A stretch of DNA of 64,000 bases, from NCBI GenBank assembly GCA_017792445.1, contig CP051232.1:3074001-3138000 (forward strand). Direction: 5' to 3'. This DNA is from Maritimibacter sp. (lineage in GTDB: Bacteria; Pseudomonadota; Alphaproteobacteria; Rhodobacterales; Rhodobacteraceae). Under the pieces are notes generated by a model. That model made no database searches. It was given only the letters and a program-made list of their open reading frames with translations, and was not told where the DNA came from. Position numbers and translations under genes: made by a program. Of this stretch, positions 45,436-55,440 are shown one piece after another; position 1 is the stretch's first letter, and the number at the start of each line of letters is the position of its first letter.

Positions 45436-47315
45436 TGCAGTTCCTGAGACTCCTCGCCCGCAACCAGCTGGCGCTTGTCGGCGGCGTGGTTCTGGCCTTC
45501 GTGGTGATCCTGTCGGTGCTGACCCCGGTGCTGCCGTTGCAGGCGCCCGATGTCACCAACACCGCCGACCGCTTCCTGCCGCCGTTCTCGGAAGGGCACC
45601 TGCTGGGCACCGACCACCTTGGCCGGGACCTGCTGTCGCGCCTTCTGTGGGGCACGCGGCTGAGCCTTGCGGTGGGCTTCTGCGCCGCCGTCGCGGCGGC
45701 GGTGATCGGTTCGACCATCGGGATCGTCGCCGGCTACTTCGGCGGGCGGACGGACAACATCATCATGCGGCTCGTCGACATGCTGATGGCCTTTCCCTAC
45801 ATCCTGCTGGCGCTGGCCATCGTCGCCGCGCTGGGCCCCGGCCTGCTGAACGCGCTGATCGCGGTGGCGGCGGTGAACGTGCCGTTCTTCGCGCGCAACA
45901 TCCGGGGCATTACCGTCGGCATCGCGCACAAGGAATTCGTCGACGCCGCCAAGCTGGCGGGGATGGGCCACGGCCGCATCCTTGTGTCCGAGATCCTGCC
46001 CAACGTGGTGCCGGTGATCGTGATCGCAATGTCCACCACCATCGGCTGGATGATCCTTGAAACCGCCGGTCTGTCGTTCCTTGGCCTCGGGTCGCAACCG
46101 CCGCAGGCGGACCTTGGCTCGATGCTGGGCGAAGCGCGGTCGGCGCTGATCACCAACCCGCATACGTCCGTGGTGCCGGGGGTGATGATCTTCCTCATCG
46201 TCATGTCGATCAACCTGCTGGGCGACGGCGTGCGCGATGCGCTGGACCCTCGCCTGCGCTCGGGCGCGCTGACCCGGCCGCGGCCCGCGACGATGGTGGC
46301 GCGCAAGGACACGCCGCCGAAAGGGCCGGGGCGCGGGGTGCTGGATGTCGTCGATCTCGAGACGCAGTTCCACGTCGGCAAGCGGGTCTACCGCGCCGTC
46401 AATCAGGTGAACCTGACCATCGCACCGGGCGAATGCCTTGGCGTGATCGGGGAAAGCGGCTCGGGCAAGTCGGTGACGGCGTTGTCGGTGATGGGGCTGG
46501 TGGCCTCGCCTCCGGGGGTGATCACCGGGGGCGCGGTGTTCCACGAGGGAAAGGACCTTGTCGGCGCGCGGTACGAGACGCTGCGCAAGCTGCGGGGCGA
46601 TAAGGTCGCCTATATCTTCCAGGATCCGCTGGCGACGCTGCATCCGCTGATGAAGGTCGGCGACCAGCTGGCCGAGGCGATCAGCGTTCACCACAAGGTC
46701 GGCCGCGCCGAGCTGCGCAAGCGCGCCATCGAACTGCTGAAATCGGTGCGCATCCCCAACGCGGAAAGCCGCGCCGACAGCTATCCGCACGAGATGTCCG
46801 GCGGGATGCGGCAGCGGGTGTCCATCGCGATGGCGCTGGCGAATGAGCCCGAGGTGATCATCGCGGACGAGCCGACCACCGCGCTGGACGTCACGGTGCA
46901 GGCGCAGGTGCTGTCGCTGCTGGACGACCTGCGGCGCGAGCGCGGCGTGGCGATCCTGTTCATCACCCATGACTTCGGCGTCGTGGCGCAGCTGTGCGAC
47001 CGGGTGGCCGTGATGTACGCGGGCCGGATCGTGGAAGAGGGGACGACGGACGAGATCCTTGCTCGTCCGGCGCATCCCTATACCAAGCGGCTGATGGAAT
47101 GCGTGCCCGAGTTGGGCGAGGGGCGGCGTGAACTGGCGGCGATACCCGGCCTGCCGCCCGCCGTCGACAAGCTACCGCCGGGCTGCGCATTCGCCCCGCG
47201 CTGCCACAAGGCGCGCGAGGAATGCTCGGCCGCGCCGGTCGAGTTGAAGAAGGACGGCACGCGCGGCGTGCGCTGCCTGTATCCCGAGGCCGACGTGGTA
47301 GAGGTGACCGCATGA
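45432..47315 (+). CDS. Fused ABC permease (DppC-like) and ATP-binding protein (DppD-like)
   Basis: A 627-residue fusion. Residues 1 to about 280 are a DppC/OppC permease (HLLGTDHLGRDLLSRLLWGT, EAA loop FVDAAKLAGMGHGRILVSEI). After a short linker (ARKDTPPKGPGRG) comes an ATPase with Walker A GESGSGKSVTAL, signature MSGGMRQRV and Walker B IIADEPTTALD, ending with a Cys-rich oligopeptide C-terminal domain (PPGCAFAPRC). Such fusions are known in peptide/nickel-type transporters. It overlaps the damaged permease (ATGA) and the next ATPase gene. Confidence 0.9.
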   Translation: MMQFLRLLARNQLALVGGVVLAFVVILSVLTPVLPLQAPDVTNTADRFLPPFSEGHLLGTDHLGRDLLSRLLWGTRLSLAVGFCAAVAAAVIGSTIGIVAGYFGGRTDNIIMRLVDMLMAFPYILLALAIVAALGPGLLNALIAVAAVNVPFFARNIRGITVGIAHKEFVDAAKLAGMGHGRILVSEILPNVVPVIVIAMSTTIGWMILETAGLSFLGLGSQPPQADLGSMLGEARSALITNPHTSVVPGVMIFLIVMSINLLGDGVRDALDPRLRSGALTRPRPATMVARKDTPPKGPGRGVLDVVDLETQFHVGKRVYRAVNQVNLTIAPGECLGVIGESGSGKSVTALSVMGLVASPPGVITGGAVFHEGKDLVGARYETLRKLRGDKVAYIFQDPLATLHPLMKVGDQLAEAISVHHKVGRAELRKRAIELLKSVRIPNAESRADSYPHEMSGGMRQRVSIAMALANEPEVIIADEPTTALDVTVQAQVLSLLDDLRRERGVAILFITHDFGVVAQLCDRVAVMYAGRIVEEGTTDEILARPAHPYTKRLMECVPELGEGRRELAAIPGLPPAVDKLPPGCAFAPRCHKAREECSAAPVELKKDGTRGVRCLYPEADVVEVTA

Positions 47316-48271
47316 CCCTTGCCCTGCGACTGGAGAACCTGTCCAAGACCTTCGCCGTCGGCAAGCCGCTGATCGGCCCGCCAAAGGCGCATGTGCGCGC
47401 CGTGCGGCCCCTGTCGCTTGAGGTGGCCGAGGGCGAGACGCTGGGCATCGTCGGCGAGTCCGGCTGCGGCAAGTCCACGCTGGCGCGGATGCTGGTGGGG
47501 CTGATCCCGCCCTCGACCGGCAGTATCGAGATCGAGGGCAAGGCGCTGGACAATGCCGATCCGGCAGCCTTCGGAAAGCTGATCCAATACGTGTTTCAGG
47601 ACCCGATCAGTTCGCTGAACCCCCGAAAGCCGATCCGCAAGATCCTTGAAGTGCCGCTGAAACGGCTGCACGGCATGCCGGCGGCCGAGCGCGACAAGCG
47701 CATCCGCGAGATTTTCGACAGCGTGAACCTGCGCGAGGAATTCCTCGACCGCTATCCGCACGAGTTCTCGGGCGGGCAGGCGCAGCGCATCGGCATCGCG
47801 CGCGGGCTGGCGGCGAACGCGCGCATTCTGGTGTTGGACGAACCCGTCTCGGCGCTGGATGTCAGCGTGCAGGCGCAGGTGTTGAACCTGCTGGCGCGGT
47901 TGAAGGCCGAATACGGGCTGACCTACCTGTTCATCAGCCACGACCTTGCCGTGGTCGAGGCGGTCAGCGACCGGGTCGCGGTGATGTATTTCGGCGCCGT
48001 GGTCGAGGTCGGACGCGCTGACCGCGTGTTCGCGGCACCGCGGCATCCATACACCAATCTGCTGGCAGGTAGCGCTCCGGTTGTAGGCCGACCCTTGACG
48101 CCGCCCGAAGCGAAGGGCACGGAACTGCCCGACCCGCTGAACCCGCCGCCGGGCTGCGCCTTTGCCGCCCGGTGCCCGCGTGCCAGCGATATCTGCCGGA
48201 AGGAGGATCCGGCTTTGACCAAGATGGGAGAGGACCAGTTTGCCGCCTGCCACCACCCGCTCGACCCCTGA
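47312..48271 (+). CDS. Oligopeptide-type ABC transporter ATP-binding protein (DppF-like)
   Basis: A 319-residue ATPase, the second nucleotide-binding subunit. Walker A GESGCGKSTLARM, signature FSGGQAQRIGIARG and Walker B ILVLDEPVSALD are intact, and the C-terminal PPPGCAFAARCPRA is typical of oligopeptide transporter ATPases. It overlaps the upstream fusion gene by four bases and the downstream regulator gene by about 30 bases. Confidence 0.92.
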   Translation: MTLALRLENLSKTFAVGKPLIGPPKAHVRAVRPLSLEVAEGETLGIVGESGCGKSTLARMLVGLIPPSTGSIEIEGKALDNADPAAFGKLIQYVFQDPISSLNPRKPIRKILEVPLKRLHGMPAAERDKRIREIFDSVNLREEFLDRYPHEFSGGQAQRIGIARGLAANARILVLDEPVSALDVSVQAQVLNLLARLKAEYGLTYLFISHDLAVVEAVSDRVAVMYFGAVVEVGRADRVFAAPRHPYTNLLAGSAPVVGRPLTPPEAKGTELPDPLNPPPGCAFAARCPRASDICRKEDPALTKMGEDQFAACHHPLDP

Positions 48272-49016
48272 CGCCGACCCGCAACGGCTGAGCCGCCCGG
48301 CGAAAGTCGCGGAGGCGATCAAGTCGTGGGTGGTCGAGGCCAACATGAAGCCGGGCGACAGGTTGCCGAACGAACTGGAGCTGATCGAGCGGTTCGGGAT
48401 GGCCAAGGGCACGATCCGCGAGGCCATGCGTATTCTCGAGGCGCAGGGGCTGGTAAAGACCCGCACCGGTCCCGGCGGCGGCAGCTTCGTGCACGAGGTC
48501 AGCGAGGCGCGGGCGCGGGCGCTTCTGGGCAACTACTTCTACTTCAAGGACCTGACGGTCTCGGACATCTACCAGCTTCGCATGGTGCTGGAGCCCGAGA
48601 TGGCGGCGGGTCTGGCGGGCAAGCTGTCGGCCGATCAGCTTGCGGCGCTGGAGGCGAACGTCGCGCGCTATGTCACCCCGCCGAAGGATGCCGAGGAAGA
48701 ACGCGCGCAGCACATCGCCTCGCTCGACTTTCACAAGCTGCTGGCCAGCTATGCGGGAAACGAGCTTCTGGGCTTCGTGATCGGCTTCATGGCGCAGATG
48801 CTGTCGGACCTGACGGTGATGCGCCGGCTGTACGAGCCCCGGAATTACGAGCTTTGGAAGATGGGCACCGACCACCAGATCGAACTGATCTCGGCGCTGC
48901 GGGTGGGCGACGCCCCGCGGGCGCGCGCCATCATGCGAGAGCATATGGAAGCCGCGCAGGCCTTCATGGTGCGGCAGGAGGCCGAGATGGAGCGGCGGTT
49001 CCTGGAAGGGCGCTAG
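48240..49016 (+). CDS. GntR family transcriptional regulator (FadR/FCD type)
   Basis: A 258-residue regulator whose best start is TTG 48240, inside the end of the dppF-like gene and after GGGAGAGG. The winged helix (about 20-85) contains LPNELELIERFGMAKGTIRE, and a helical FCD domain follows with LDFHKLLASYAGN and DHQIELISALRVGD metal-ligand segments. It probably controls the transporter operon and the divergent DUF1028 gene through the palindrome at 42803-42818. Confidence 0.85.
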   Translation: MPPATTRSTPDADPQRLSRPAKVAEAIKSWVVEANMKPGDRLPNELELIERFGMAKGTIREAMRILEAQGLVKTRTGPGGGSFVHEVSEARARALLGNYFYFKDLTVSDIYQLRMVLEPEMAAGLAGKLSADQLAALEANVARYVTPPKDAEEERAQHIASLDFHKLLASYAGNELLGFVIGFMAQMLSDLTVMRRLYEPRNYELWKMGTDHQIELISALRVGDAPRARAIMREHMEAAQAFMVRQEAEMERRFLEGR

Positions 49017-49046
49017 GCGGCCCCTGGGGACCGAACGGAACGAAAA

Positions 49047-49071
49047 CGGCCGCCCGGGGTCCGGGCGGCCG
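49047..49071 (-). terminator. Rho-independent terminator for the VPLPA-CTERM gene
   Basis: A perfect 11-bp stem (CGGCCGCCCGG at 49047-49057 with 49061-49071) is followed by TTTT in the minus-strand direction. It lies about 30 bp past the minus-strand stop codon and also separates that gene from the convergent GntR gene. Confidence 0.75.
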
Positions 49072-49103
49072 CAATGTCTTTCAGCTTGATGCCGTCGCGC
49101 CGA

Positions 49104-49703
49104 TCAGGCGGCAGCGGCTTTCTTCTTGCGCAGGCGCACGGCACCCAGACCGCCGACACCGGCGAGCAGGAACAGAGCCGAGGCGGGCAGCGGAACCGGA
49201 GCGGCTTCCAACGTCACGTCCGCGTAGATGGTCTTGGCGGTGCCAAGGATCAGGTCGACGCCCTGGTCGAACACGACCGAGTAGATCCCGCCGTTGCCGA
49301 AATCGAGCGTGAACTCGTTCTGGTCCCAAACCAGCGCGCCCAGCGTGATGCTGCCGAAAGCGCTGAGGAAGCCGCCGCCGCCGATGGACGAAGCGGAACC
49401 GCCCGGGGTCGCGAACGCCAGCGTGGCGTCAACGCCGAACAGGCCGGCCGCGAAGAACGGGTTGTTGGTGTCGGCGGTGATGTCGAAGAACGCAAGGGTC
49501 TTCGTCTCACCCACACCCAGCGAGAACGCAGAGCCGATGAGGCCCGAGTTCAGGTCGATGGTCACGTCGCAGCCCAGGCAGGCCGAAACGTCGGCCACGC
49601 TGGTGTCGCCGCCGACGAGGAAGTCTACGGTCGTGGCGTACGCAGTGCTGGCCGTCAGGCCAATTGCAAGTACGGCACCTTTACAAATATTCAACAGCTT
49701 CAT
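49104..49703 (-). CDS. VPLPA-CTERM sorting domain-containing protein
   Basis: A 199-residue exported protein. Signal peptide MKLLNICKGAVLAIGLTAS is followed by a Gly/Ala/Phe-rich beta body with one close Cys pair (ACLGC). The C-terminus carries VPLPASALFLLAGVGGLGAV and then RLRKKK, the tripartite exosortase/rhombosortase-type sorting tag of Rhodobacterales. The protein is therefore expected to be processed and displayed or secreted, possibly with exopolysaccharide. The sorting enzyme is not in this window. Function of the body is unknown. Confidence 0.85.
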   Translation of the reverse strand: MKLLNICKGAVLAIGLTASTAYATTVDFLVGGDTSVADVSACLGCDVTIDLNSGLIGSAFSLGVGETKTLAFFDITADTNNPFFAAGLFGVDATLAFATPGGSASSIGGGGFLSAFGSITLGALVWDQNEFTLDFGNGGIYSVVFDQGVDLILGTAKTIYADVTLEAAPVPLPASALFLLAGVGGLGAVRLRKKKAAAA

Positions 49704-50075
49704 GTGTTACCCCTCCGCGTAAATATGCGGTCATAGCTATAAGGAACTTCTTTCTGCCACAGTTCTGCCCGCTTTCCATCCGGAATTGTCGTATCAGGGG
49801 CAAAATTTTGTCTTTTGTCCACATGCAGCAACTAAATGTGGGAAAATTGGCGGATCGTTCGCGCCTGCGATACGATCCAGCCGCAGTGAACGCGATTAGG
49901 TTTCGAAGATGAAATGAATACTGTTTAACTTAACGTAACATTTCATCATGTTTCCTTAACGTTATTTCCAGTAACACCCGCAAATGGACGAAGGCAGGCT
50001 TGCCTCGACACTCAAGACGCGAAAACGCCGCCCCGCGCTGGGCGGGACGGCGTTTCAAGCGGGGTGTCGGAATCG
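49704..50075. promoter_or_regulatory. Gene-free region upstream of the VPLPA-CTERM gene
   Basis: This 372-bp stretch has no credible gene. It is AT-rich around 49905-49975, with TTAACTTAACGTAAC (49923-49937) and CCTTAACGTTATTTCC (49954-49969) showing repeated TTAACGT words. It should contain the promoter for the minus-strand surface-protein gene and the 3' end of the ligC transcript. The inverted repeat CGCCCCGCGCTGGGCGGGACG near 50030-50050 is a possible terminator of ligC. Confidence 0.4.
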
Positions 50076-51020
50076 TTACGAGAACGACTTCTCGATCTTG
50101 TCCAGCGTCTGCATCGCCGACAGCACGTCATGCACCGACGAGTTCGGCTCGCGGCCTTCCTGGATCGCCGAGATGAACTCGCGGTCGATCAGTTCGATGC
50201 CGTTGTTCGACACGGCGACGTCCGACAGGTCGATCGGGTTTTCCTTGCCATCGAACAGGTCGTCGTAGCGGGCGATATAGGTTCCGTTGTCGCAGATGTA
50301 GCGGAAGAAAGTGCCGAACGGCCCATCGTTGTTGAACGAAAGCGACAGGGTGCAGATCGCGCCGTTCTCGGCCTTCATGCCGATCGCCATGTCCATCGCG
50401 ATGCCCAGTTCGGGGTGGTGCGGACCCTCGATGCCGAAGGCTTCCTTCACCTGACCGCCGGTCTGGTACTGGAACAGGTCGACCGTGTGGCAGGCGTGGT
50501 GCCACAGCAGGTGATCCGTCCACGACCGAGCCTCGCCCTTGGCGTTGGTGTTGGTGCGGCGGAAGAAGTAGGTCTGCACGTCCATCTGCTGAACCGTCAG
50601 CTCGCCCGCCTTGATCTTGTTGTGGATCCACTGGTGCGAGGGGTTGAAGCGGCGGACCTGACCGGCCATCGCCAGAACGCCGGTTTCCTTCTGCACCTTG
50701 CAGATCTCTTCCGAGTCCGACAGCGAGTCCGCCATCGGGATCTCGATCAGCACCGGTTTGCCGGCCTTCATGCAGGCGATGGCCTGTTCGGCGTGGATCT
50801 GGGTGGGGGTGGCGAGGATGACGGCGTCGACGTCATCGCGCGCAAGACATTCGTCCAGCGAGGTCGAGGCGTGGCCGATACCCTTCTCGGCGGCCAGTTT
50901 CTCGATCTTCTCCTGGGTCGGGCCCATGACCGAGGTCACGGTGACCTCTTCGATGGCCGACAGGGCGTCGAGGTGTTTCAGTCCGAAGGCCCCGTAGGCG
51001 CCGGCGACACAGATACGCAT
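50076..51020 (-). CDS. ligC: 4-carboxy-2-hydroxymuconate-6-semialdehyde dehydrogenase
   Basis: A 314-residue Gfo/Idh/MocA-fold dehydrogenase that oxidises the ring-cleavage semialdehyde (as its hemiacetal) to 2-pyrone-4,6-dicarboxylate with NAD(P). The N-terminal VAGAYGAFGLKHLDAL holds the nucleotide loop. The segments GQVRRFNPSHQWIHNKIKAG, LTVQQMDVQTYFFRRTNTNA and RSWTDHLLWHHACHTVDLF match LigC of Sphingobium closely as I remember it. It is third in ligA-ligB-ligC, 81 bp after ligB. Confidence 0.92.
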   Translation of the reverse strand: MRICVAGAYGAFGLKHLDALSAIEEVTVTSVMGPTQEKIEKLAAEKGIGHASTSLDECLARDDVDAVILATPTQIHAEQAIACMKAGKPVLIEIPMADSLSDSEEICKVQKETGVLAMAGQVRRFNPSHQWIHNKIKAGELTVQQMDVQTYFFRRTNTNAKGEARSWTDHLLWHHACHTVDLFQYQTGGQVKEAFGIEGPHHPELGIAMDMAIGMKAENGAICTLSLSFNNDGPFGTFFRYICDNGTYIARYDDLFDGKENPIDLSDVAVSNNGIELIDREFISAIQEGREPNSSVHDVLSAMQTLDKIEKSFS

Positions 51021-51101
51021 GGGGAAGGCTCCTTTGCGCTATTCACGGAAACGCCGTCCCGCGCGGGCGCGGAACGGCAGGGGTTCGCGTGCGGCCGCCG
51101 G

Positions 51102-52351
<1,250 letters not shown>

Positions 52352-52411
52352 TCCTTCCTCCCAGGAAAGTGGTGGCGCCGGTTCAGGCGGTATGATCCGT
52401 TATGTGGTCGT

Positions 52412-52422
52412 ATTCGACGAAT
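52412..52422 (-). promoter_or_regulatory. Candidate ligABC promoter with palindrome ATTCGTCGAAT
   Basis: Reading the minus strand, TTGCGC, about 17-18 bp, then CATAAC could be -35/-10 boxes about 60 bp before ligA. The perfect 11-bp palindrome ATTCGTCGAAT lies between them and could be an operator. No experimental consensus is available to me for the regulator, so this is a guess from geometry. Confidence 0.35.
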
Positions 52423-52518
52423 GCGCAAGGCGACGGATCAGCCGCAGGCGGAGGGCGCCGCCGTCGATTGACATGGCCAAAGCTGTACCAGCCCGCCCGC
52501 CGGGCCTGTAATTCGAAT

Positions 52519-52540
52519 GCCCGGGGGAGTATTGGAAAAA
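52519..52540. repeat. Intergenic repeat, degenerate copy 3
   Basis: CCCGGGGGAGTATTGGAAAAAG resembles the tail of the repeats at 9827-9887 and 55441-55488 (CCCCCGAGGTATTTGGAAAG). It lies directly beside the stop codon of the LysR-type gene, in the same position relative to a minus-strand gene end as copy 1 to mrpG. Confidence 0.5.
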
Positions 52541-52541
52541 G

Positions 52542-53831
52542 CTATAGAGCGGAGTCTGCAATGTCCCTAACCGCGTGCGCTTCGCCCCACGGTTCCGGCG
52601 CTTGCGAGGCGGCGGCCGCGGCGGCGGAGCGGCGCAGGAGGTCGAGGAATTCGGCCTGTGCGACGGTAGGACGCCAGTCGGCGCGGTAGGTCAGGCCGAT
52701 GCCGCGGGCGTTGTTGTCCAGCCGGATCGGCAACGGCTTGAGGTGGCCGTTGGCTTCTTCCACACCGATCTGGTGGCGCGAGATGATGGTGACGTAAGGC
52801 CCCTGCGCCAGCAGCCCGCGCAGGAACACCAGCGACGAGGACACGACGCGGACGGGGGTGCTGTCGCGGTCGTGGATACGCAGCGTTTCGTACAGATAGC
52901 TGCCCGCCGGTGTCTCGCGCGGTGGGGCGACCCACGGGTAGGCAAGCGTGTCCTCGACGGTCGGAGACGCCTTGCGGAACAGCGGGTGCGAGGGGTGGGC
53001 GACCAGCGCCAGCGGGTCGTCGAACAGCGGTTCCTGCACCACGTCCTCGGCGGGGACCGGATCGCGCAGGGCGCCGATGATGCAGTCGAGATCGCCTTCG
53101 CGCAACCCGCGCAGCAGTTGCGGATAGCGTCCGTCGACGACGCGGATCTGCATCCGGCCCGACCGGCGCACCATCGCGTCCACCGCCTGCGGCACGATCG
53201 AGGTGCGCGCCAGCGGCAGCGAGCCGATAGAGAAGCTGCCCTCTTGCGTGCCAAGCGCGCGGCCGATTTCCTCGATCCCCTGCCGGATCTCGGCCTGCGC
53301 CAGTTTCGCGCCCAGAACGAAGGCCTGCGCGGCGGCGGTCAGTTCGACGCCGACGGCGGTGGCGGTGAAGAAGGTCAGGCCGGACAGCGCCTCGAGATTG
53401 CGGGCGGTGCGGTGGATCGTCGGCTGCGATACGCCAAGGTCGCGGGCGGCGACGGTGAAGCTGCCGGCGTTGGCGATGGCGATCAGCGCGCGCAGTTGCG
53501 CCGCCGTCACCAGCCGGTCGAAGCCCGCCTTGCGCGAGCCTGCGCCGCCTTCGCTGCGGCCGGACTTCAGCGCCTCGCGCGCGCCCCGGTCGAGATGCGC
53601 CAGCGCGGCGCCCACGCGGCGGGCGAACGCCGCGCCCTCGGGCGTCGGTGTCAGCTCGCGGGTGCGGCGGATCAGAAGCGGCGTGCCGAGATCCTTTTCC
53701 AGCCCCGCGATGGCCTGCGTCGCCGCCGGTTGCGACAGGTGGCAGCGACCCGCCGCGACAGAGACCGACCCCGCGCGCACCGCTTCGGCCAGCACGCGCA
53801 TATGGCGTATGTTGGGGAAATCAGCAGTCAC
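52542..53831 (-). CDS. LysR-type regulator with two consecutive winged-helix segments
   Basis: A 429-residue protein, about 120 residues longer than ordinary LysR-type regulators. The GTG start at 53829-53831 follows AAGGAG; an upstream ATG at 53861 is less likely. Two LysR-like DNA-binding segments are visible: residues 8-68 (SVSVAAGRCHLSQPAATQAI) and 109-170 (SFTVAARDLGVSQPTIHRTA). The effector-binding domain follows (about 195-400). It is encoded between ligABC and the divergent galB operon and most likely activates both in response to a pathway intermediate. Confidence 0.85.
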   Translation of the reverse strand: MTADFPNIRHMRVLAEAVRAGSVSVAAGRCHLSQPAATQAIAGLEKDLGTPLLIRRTRELTPTPEGAAFARRVGAALAHLDRGAREALKSGRSEGGAGSRKAGFDRLVTAAQLRALIAIANAGSFTVAARDLGVSQPTIHRTARNLEALSGLTFFTATAVGVELTAAAQAFVLGAKLAQAEIRQGIEEIGRALGTQEGSFSIGSLPLARTSIVPQAVDAMVRRSGRMQIRVVDGRYPQLLRGLREGDLDCIIGALRDPVPAEDVVQEPLFDDPLALVAHPSHPLFRKASPTVEDTLAYPWVAPPRETPAGSYLYETLRIHDRDSTPVRVVSSSLVFLRGLLAQGPYVTIISRHQIGVEEANGHLKPLPIRLDNNARGIGLTYRADWRPTVAQAEFLDLLRRSAAAAAASQAPEPWGEAHAVRDIADSAL

Positions 53832-53885
53832 CGGGCGCTCCTTGCGGCGCGCGGACAGCACCGGCCCGCGCAGGGAATCTGATGA

Positions 53886-53909
53886 GGGGTATAGGCAGAA
53901 CTTATCCCC
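53886..53909. promoter_or_regulatory. Candidate LysR-type binding site in the galB/regulator gap
   Basis: GGGGTATA at 53886-53893 and TTATCCCC at 53902-53909 form an imperfect inverted repeat containing ATA-N9-TAT and a T-N11-A spacing, as expected for LysR-type sites. It lies in the 152-bp region between the divergent regulator and galB genes. Confidence 0.4.
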
Positions 53910-53983
53910 GAAGCTTCATTCGAAATAGGCTTTCCGGGGCCGGTCGGCAATAAGGGCCCCGTTCGAACACCGGAGGAGCACCC

Positions 53984-54721
53984 ATGTCCGACAAGAAGAC
54001 CGCGCTGGTCATCAGCGCCCATTCCGCCGACTTTGTCTGGCGGGCCGGCGGCGCAATCGCCCTGCACCAGTCCCGAGGCTACGATGTCACCGTCGTGTGC
54101 CTGTCCTATGGCGAGCGCGGCGAAAGCGCGAAGCTGTGGAAGCAGGAAGGCATGACGCTGGACAAGGTGAAGACCGAGCGCCGGAAAGAGGCCGAGAACG
54201 CCGCCTCGGCGCTGGGCGTCAGCGATATCCGCTTCCTCGACCGTGGCGACTATCCGCTGGATCTGGGCCGCGAGACGCTGGACATGATGGTCGACATCAT
54301 CCGCGAGGTTCAGCCGAAGTTCATGTTTTCCCATTCGAAATGGGACCCGTACAACACCGACCACATGCGCACGACCGACTTTGCCCTGGAAGCCCGGATG
54401 GTCGCGCAGGCGTGGGGCCACAACCCCGGCCAGAAGGTTCTTGGCGCGCCGCAGCTGTACCTGTTCGAGCCGCACCAGACCGAGCAGATGAACTGGAAGC
54501 CGAACACCTTCCTCGACATCACCCCGGTGTGGGACAAGAAATGGGCCGCGATCCAGTGCATGCAGGGGCAAGAGCACCTGTGGCACTTCTACGAAAACGT
54601 GGCCGAGAACCGCGGCAACCACTTCCGCCGCAACTCGGGCGGGCAGGCCGGTGGCCGCGACTGCCGCTATGCCGAGGGGTTCGAGGCGATCTTCCCGCGC
54701 ACGGTGGACGAACTGGAATGA
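53984..54721 (+). CDS. galB: 4-oxalomesaconate hydratase (PIG-L family)
   Basis: A 245-residue metal-dependent enzyme of the PIG-L deacetylase fold that has been recruited as a hydratase: it adds water to 4-oxalomesaconate to give 4-carboxy-4-hydroxy-2-oxoadipate. The motif [18 protein letters not shown] (His13, Asp16) replaces the usual HPDD of deacetylases and is characteristic of GalB as I recall it from Pseudomonas. A third metal-site His is expected in MRTTDF/HMRTTD near residue 125. It overlaps ligK by four bases. No LigJ-type hydratase is present, so GalB fills that step. Confidence 0.9.
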   Translation: MSDKKTALVISAHSADFVWRAGGAIALHQSRGYDVTVVCLSYGERGESAKLWKQEGMTLDKVKTERRKEAENAASALGVSDIRFLDRGDYPLDLGRETLDMMVDIIREVQPKFMFSHSKWDPYNTDHMRTTDFALEARMVAQAWGHNPGQKVLGAPQLYLFEPHQTEQMNWKPNTFLDITPVWDKKWAAIQCMQGQEHLWHFYENVAENRGNHFRRNSGGQAGGRDCRYAEGFEAIFPRTVDELE

Positions 54722-55410
54722 GCTATCAGCCCGGAACCATGGGCGTCGTCGTCCAGAACGTCGAACGCGCCGACCAGTCGATCATCGACGGCCTCGCCGA
54801 ATGCGGCGTGGCCACGGTGCACGAGGCGCAGGGCCGCAAGGGCCTGCTGGCGTCCTACATGCGGCCGATCTATCCCGGCGCGCGCATCGCGGGCTCGGCG
54901 GTGACGCTGCTGGCCGCGCCTTGCGACAACTGGATGATCCACGTCTGCATCGAACAGCTGAAGGAAGGCGACATCATGGTGCTGGGCACCACGTCGCCGT
55001 CCGACGCCGGCTATTTCGGCGACCTGCTGGCGACCTCGGCGATGGCGCGGGGCTGCAAGGGCCTGATCATCGACGCGGGCGTGCGCGACGTGCGCGACCT
55101 GACCGAGATGGGCTTCCCGGTCTGGTCCAAGGCGGTCTGCGCGCAGGGCACCATCAAGGAGACGGTGGGCTCGGTGAACGTGCCGGTCGTCTGCGCCGAC
55201 GAGATGGTCAACGCGGGCGACATCATCGTGGCCGACGATGACGGCGTCTGCGTGGTGCGCCGCGAGGAAGCCGCGTCGGTGCTGGAGAAATCCCGCGCCC
55301 GCGAGGCCGCCGAGGAAGAAAAGCGCGTGAAGCTGCGGAACGGCGAGCTTGGTCTCGACATCTACAAGATGCGCGAGAGGCTGGCCGAGAAGGGCCTGAA
55401 GTACGTCTGA
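54718..55410 (+). CDS. ligK: 4-carboxy-4-hydroxy-2-oxoadipate aldolase
   Basis: A 230-residue class II HMG/CHA aldolase (RraA-like fold) that splits 4-carboxy-4-hydroxy-2-oxoadipate into pyruvate and oxaloacetate; it can also decarboxylate oxaloacetate. The catalytic Arg123 and Asp124 are in [12 protein letters not shown], at the same numbers as in the characterised Pseudomonas enzyme. The start overlaps the galB stop (ATGA). Confidence 0.93.
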   Translation: MSYQPGTMGVVVQNVERADQSIIDGLAECGVATVHEAQGRKGLLASYMRPIYPGARIAGSAVTLLAAPCDNWMIHVCIEQLKEGDIMVLGTTSPSDAGYFGDLLATSAMARGCKGLIIDAGVRDVRDLTEMGFPVWSKAVCAQGTIKETVGSVNVPVVCADEMVNAGDIIVADDDGVCVVRREEAASVLEKSRAREAAEEEKRVKLRNGELGLDIYKMRERLAEKGLKYV

Positions 55411-55440
55411 GGCATCGCCGCCTTCTGGCGGCGATCCGGC

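Noticed and set aside
53984-54721. LmbE/PIG-L deacetylase acting on sugars
   Set aside because: The motif is HSADF instead of HPDD, and the gene sits between ligABC and ligK/galD, which fits the GalB hydratase.
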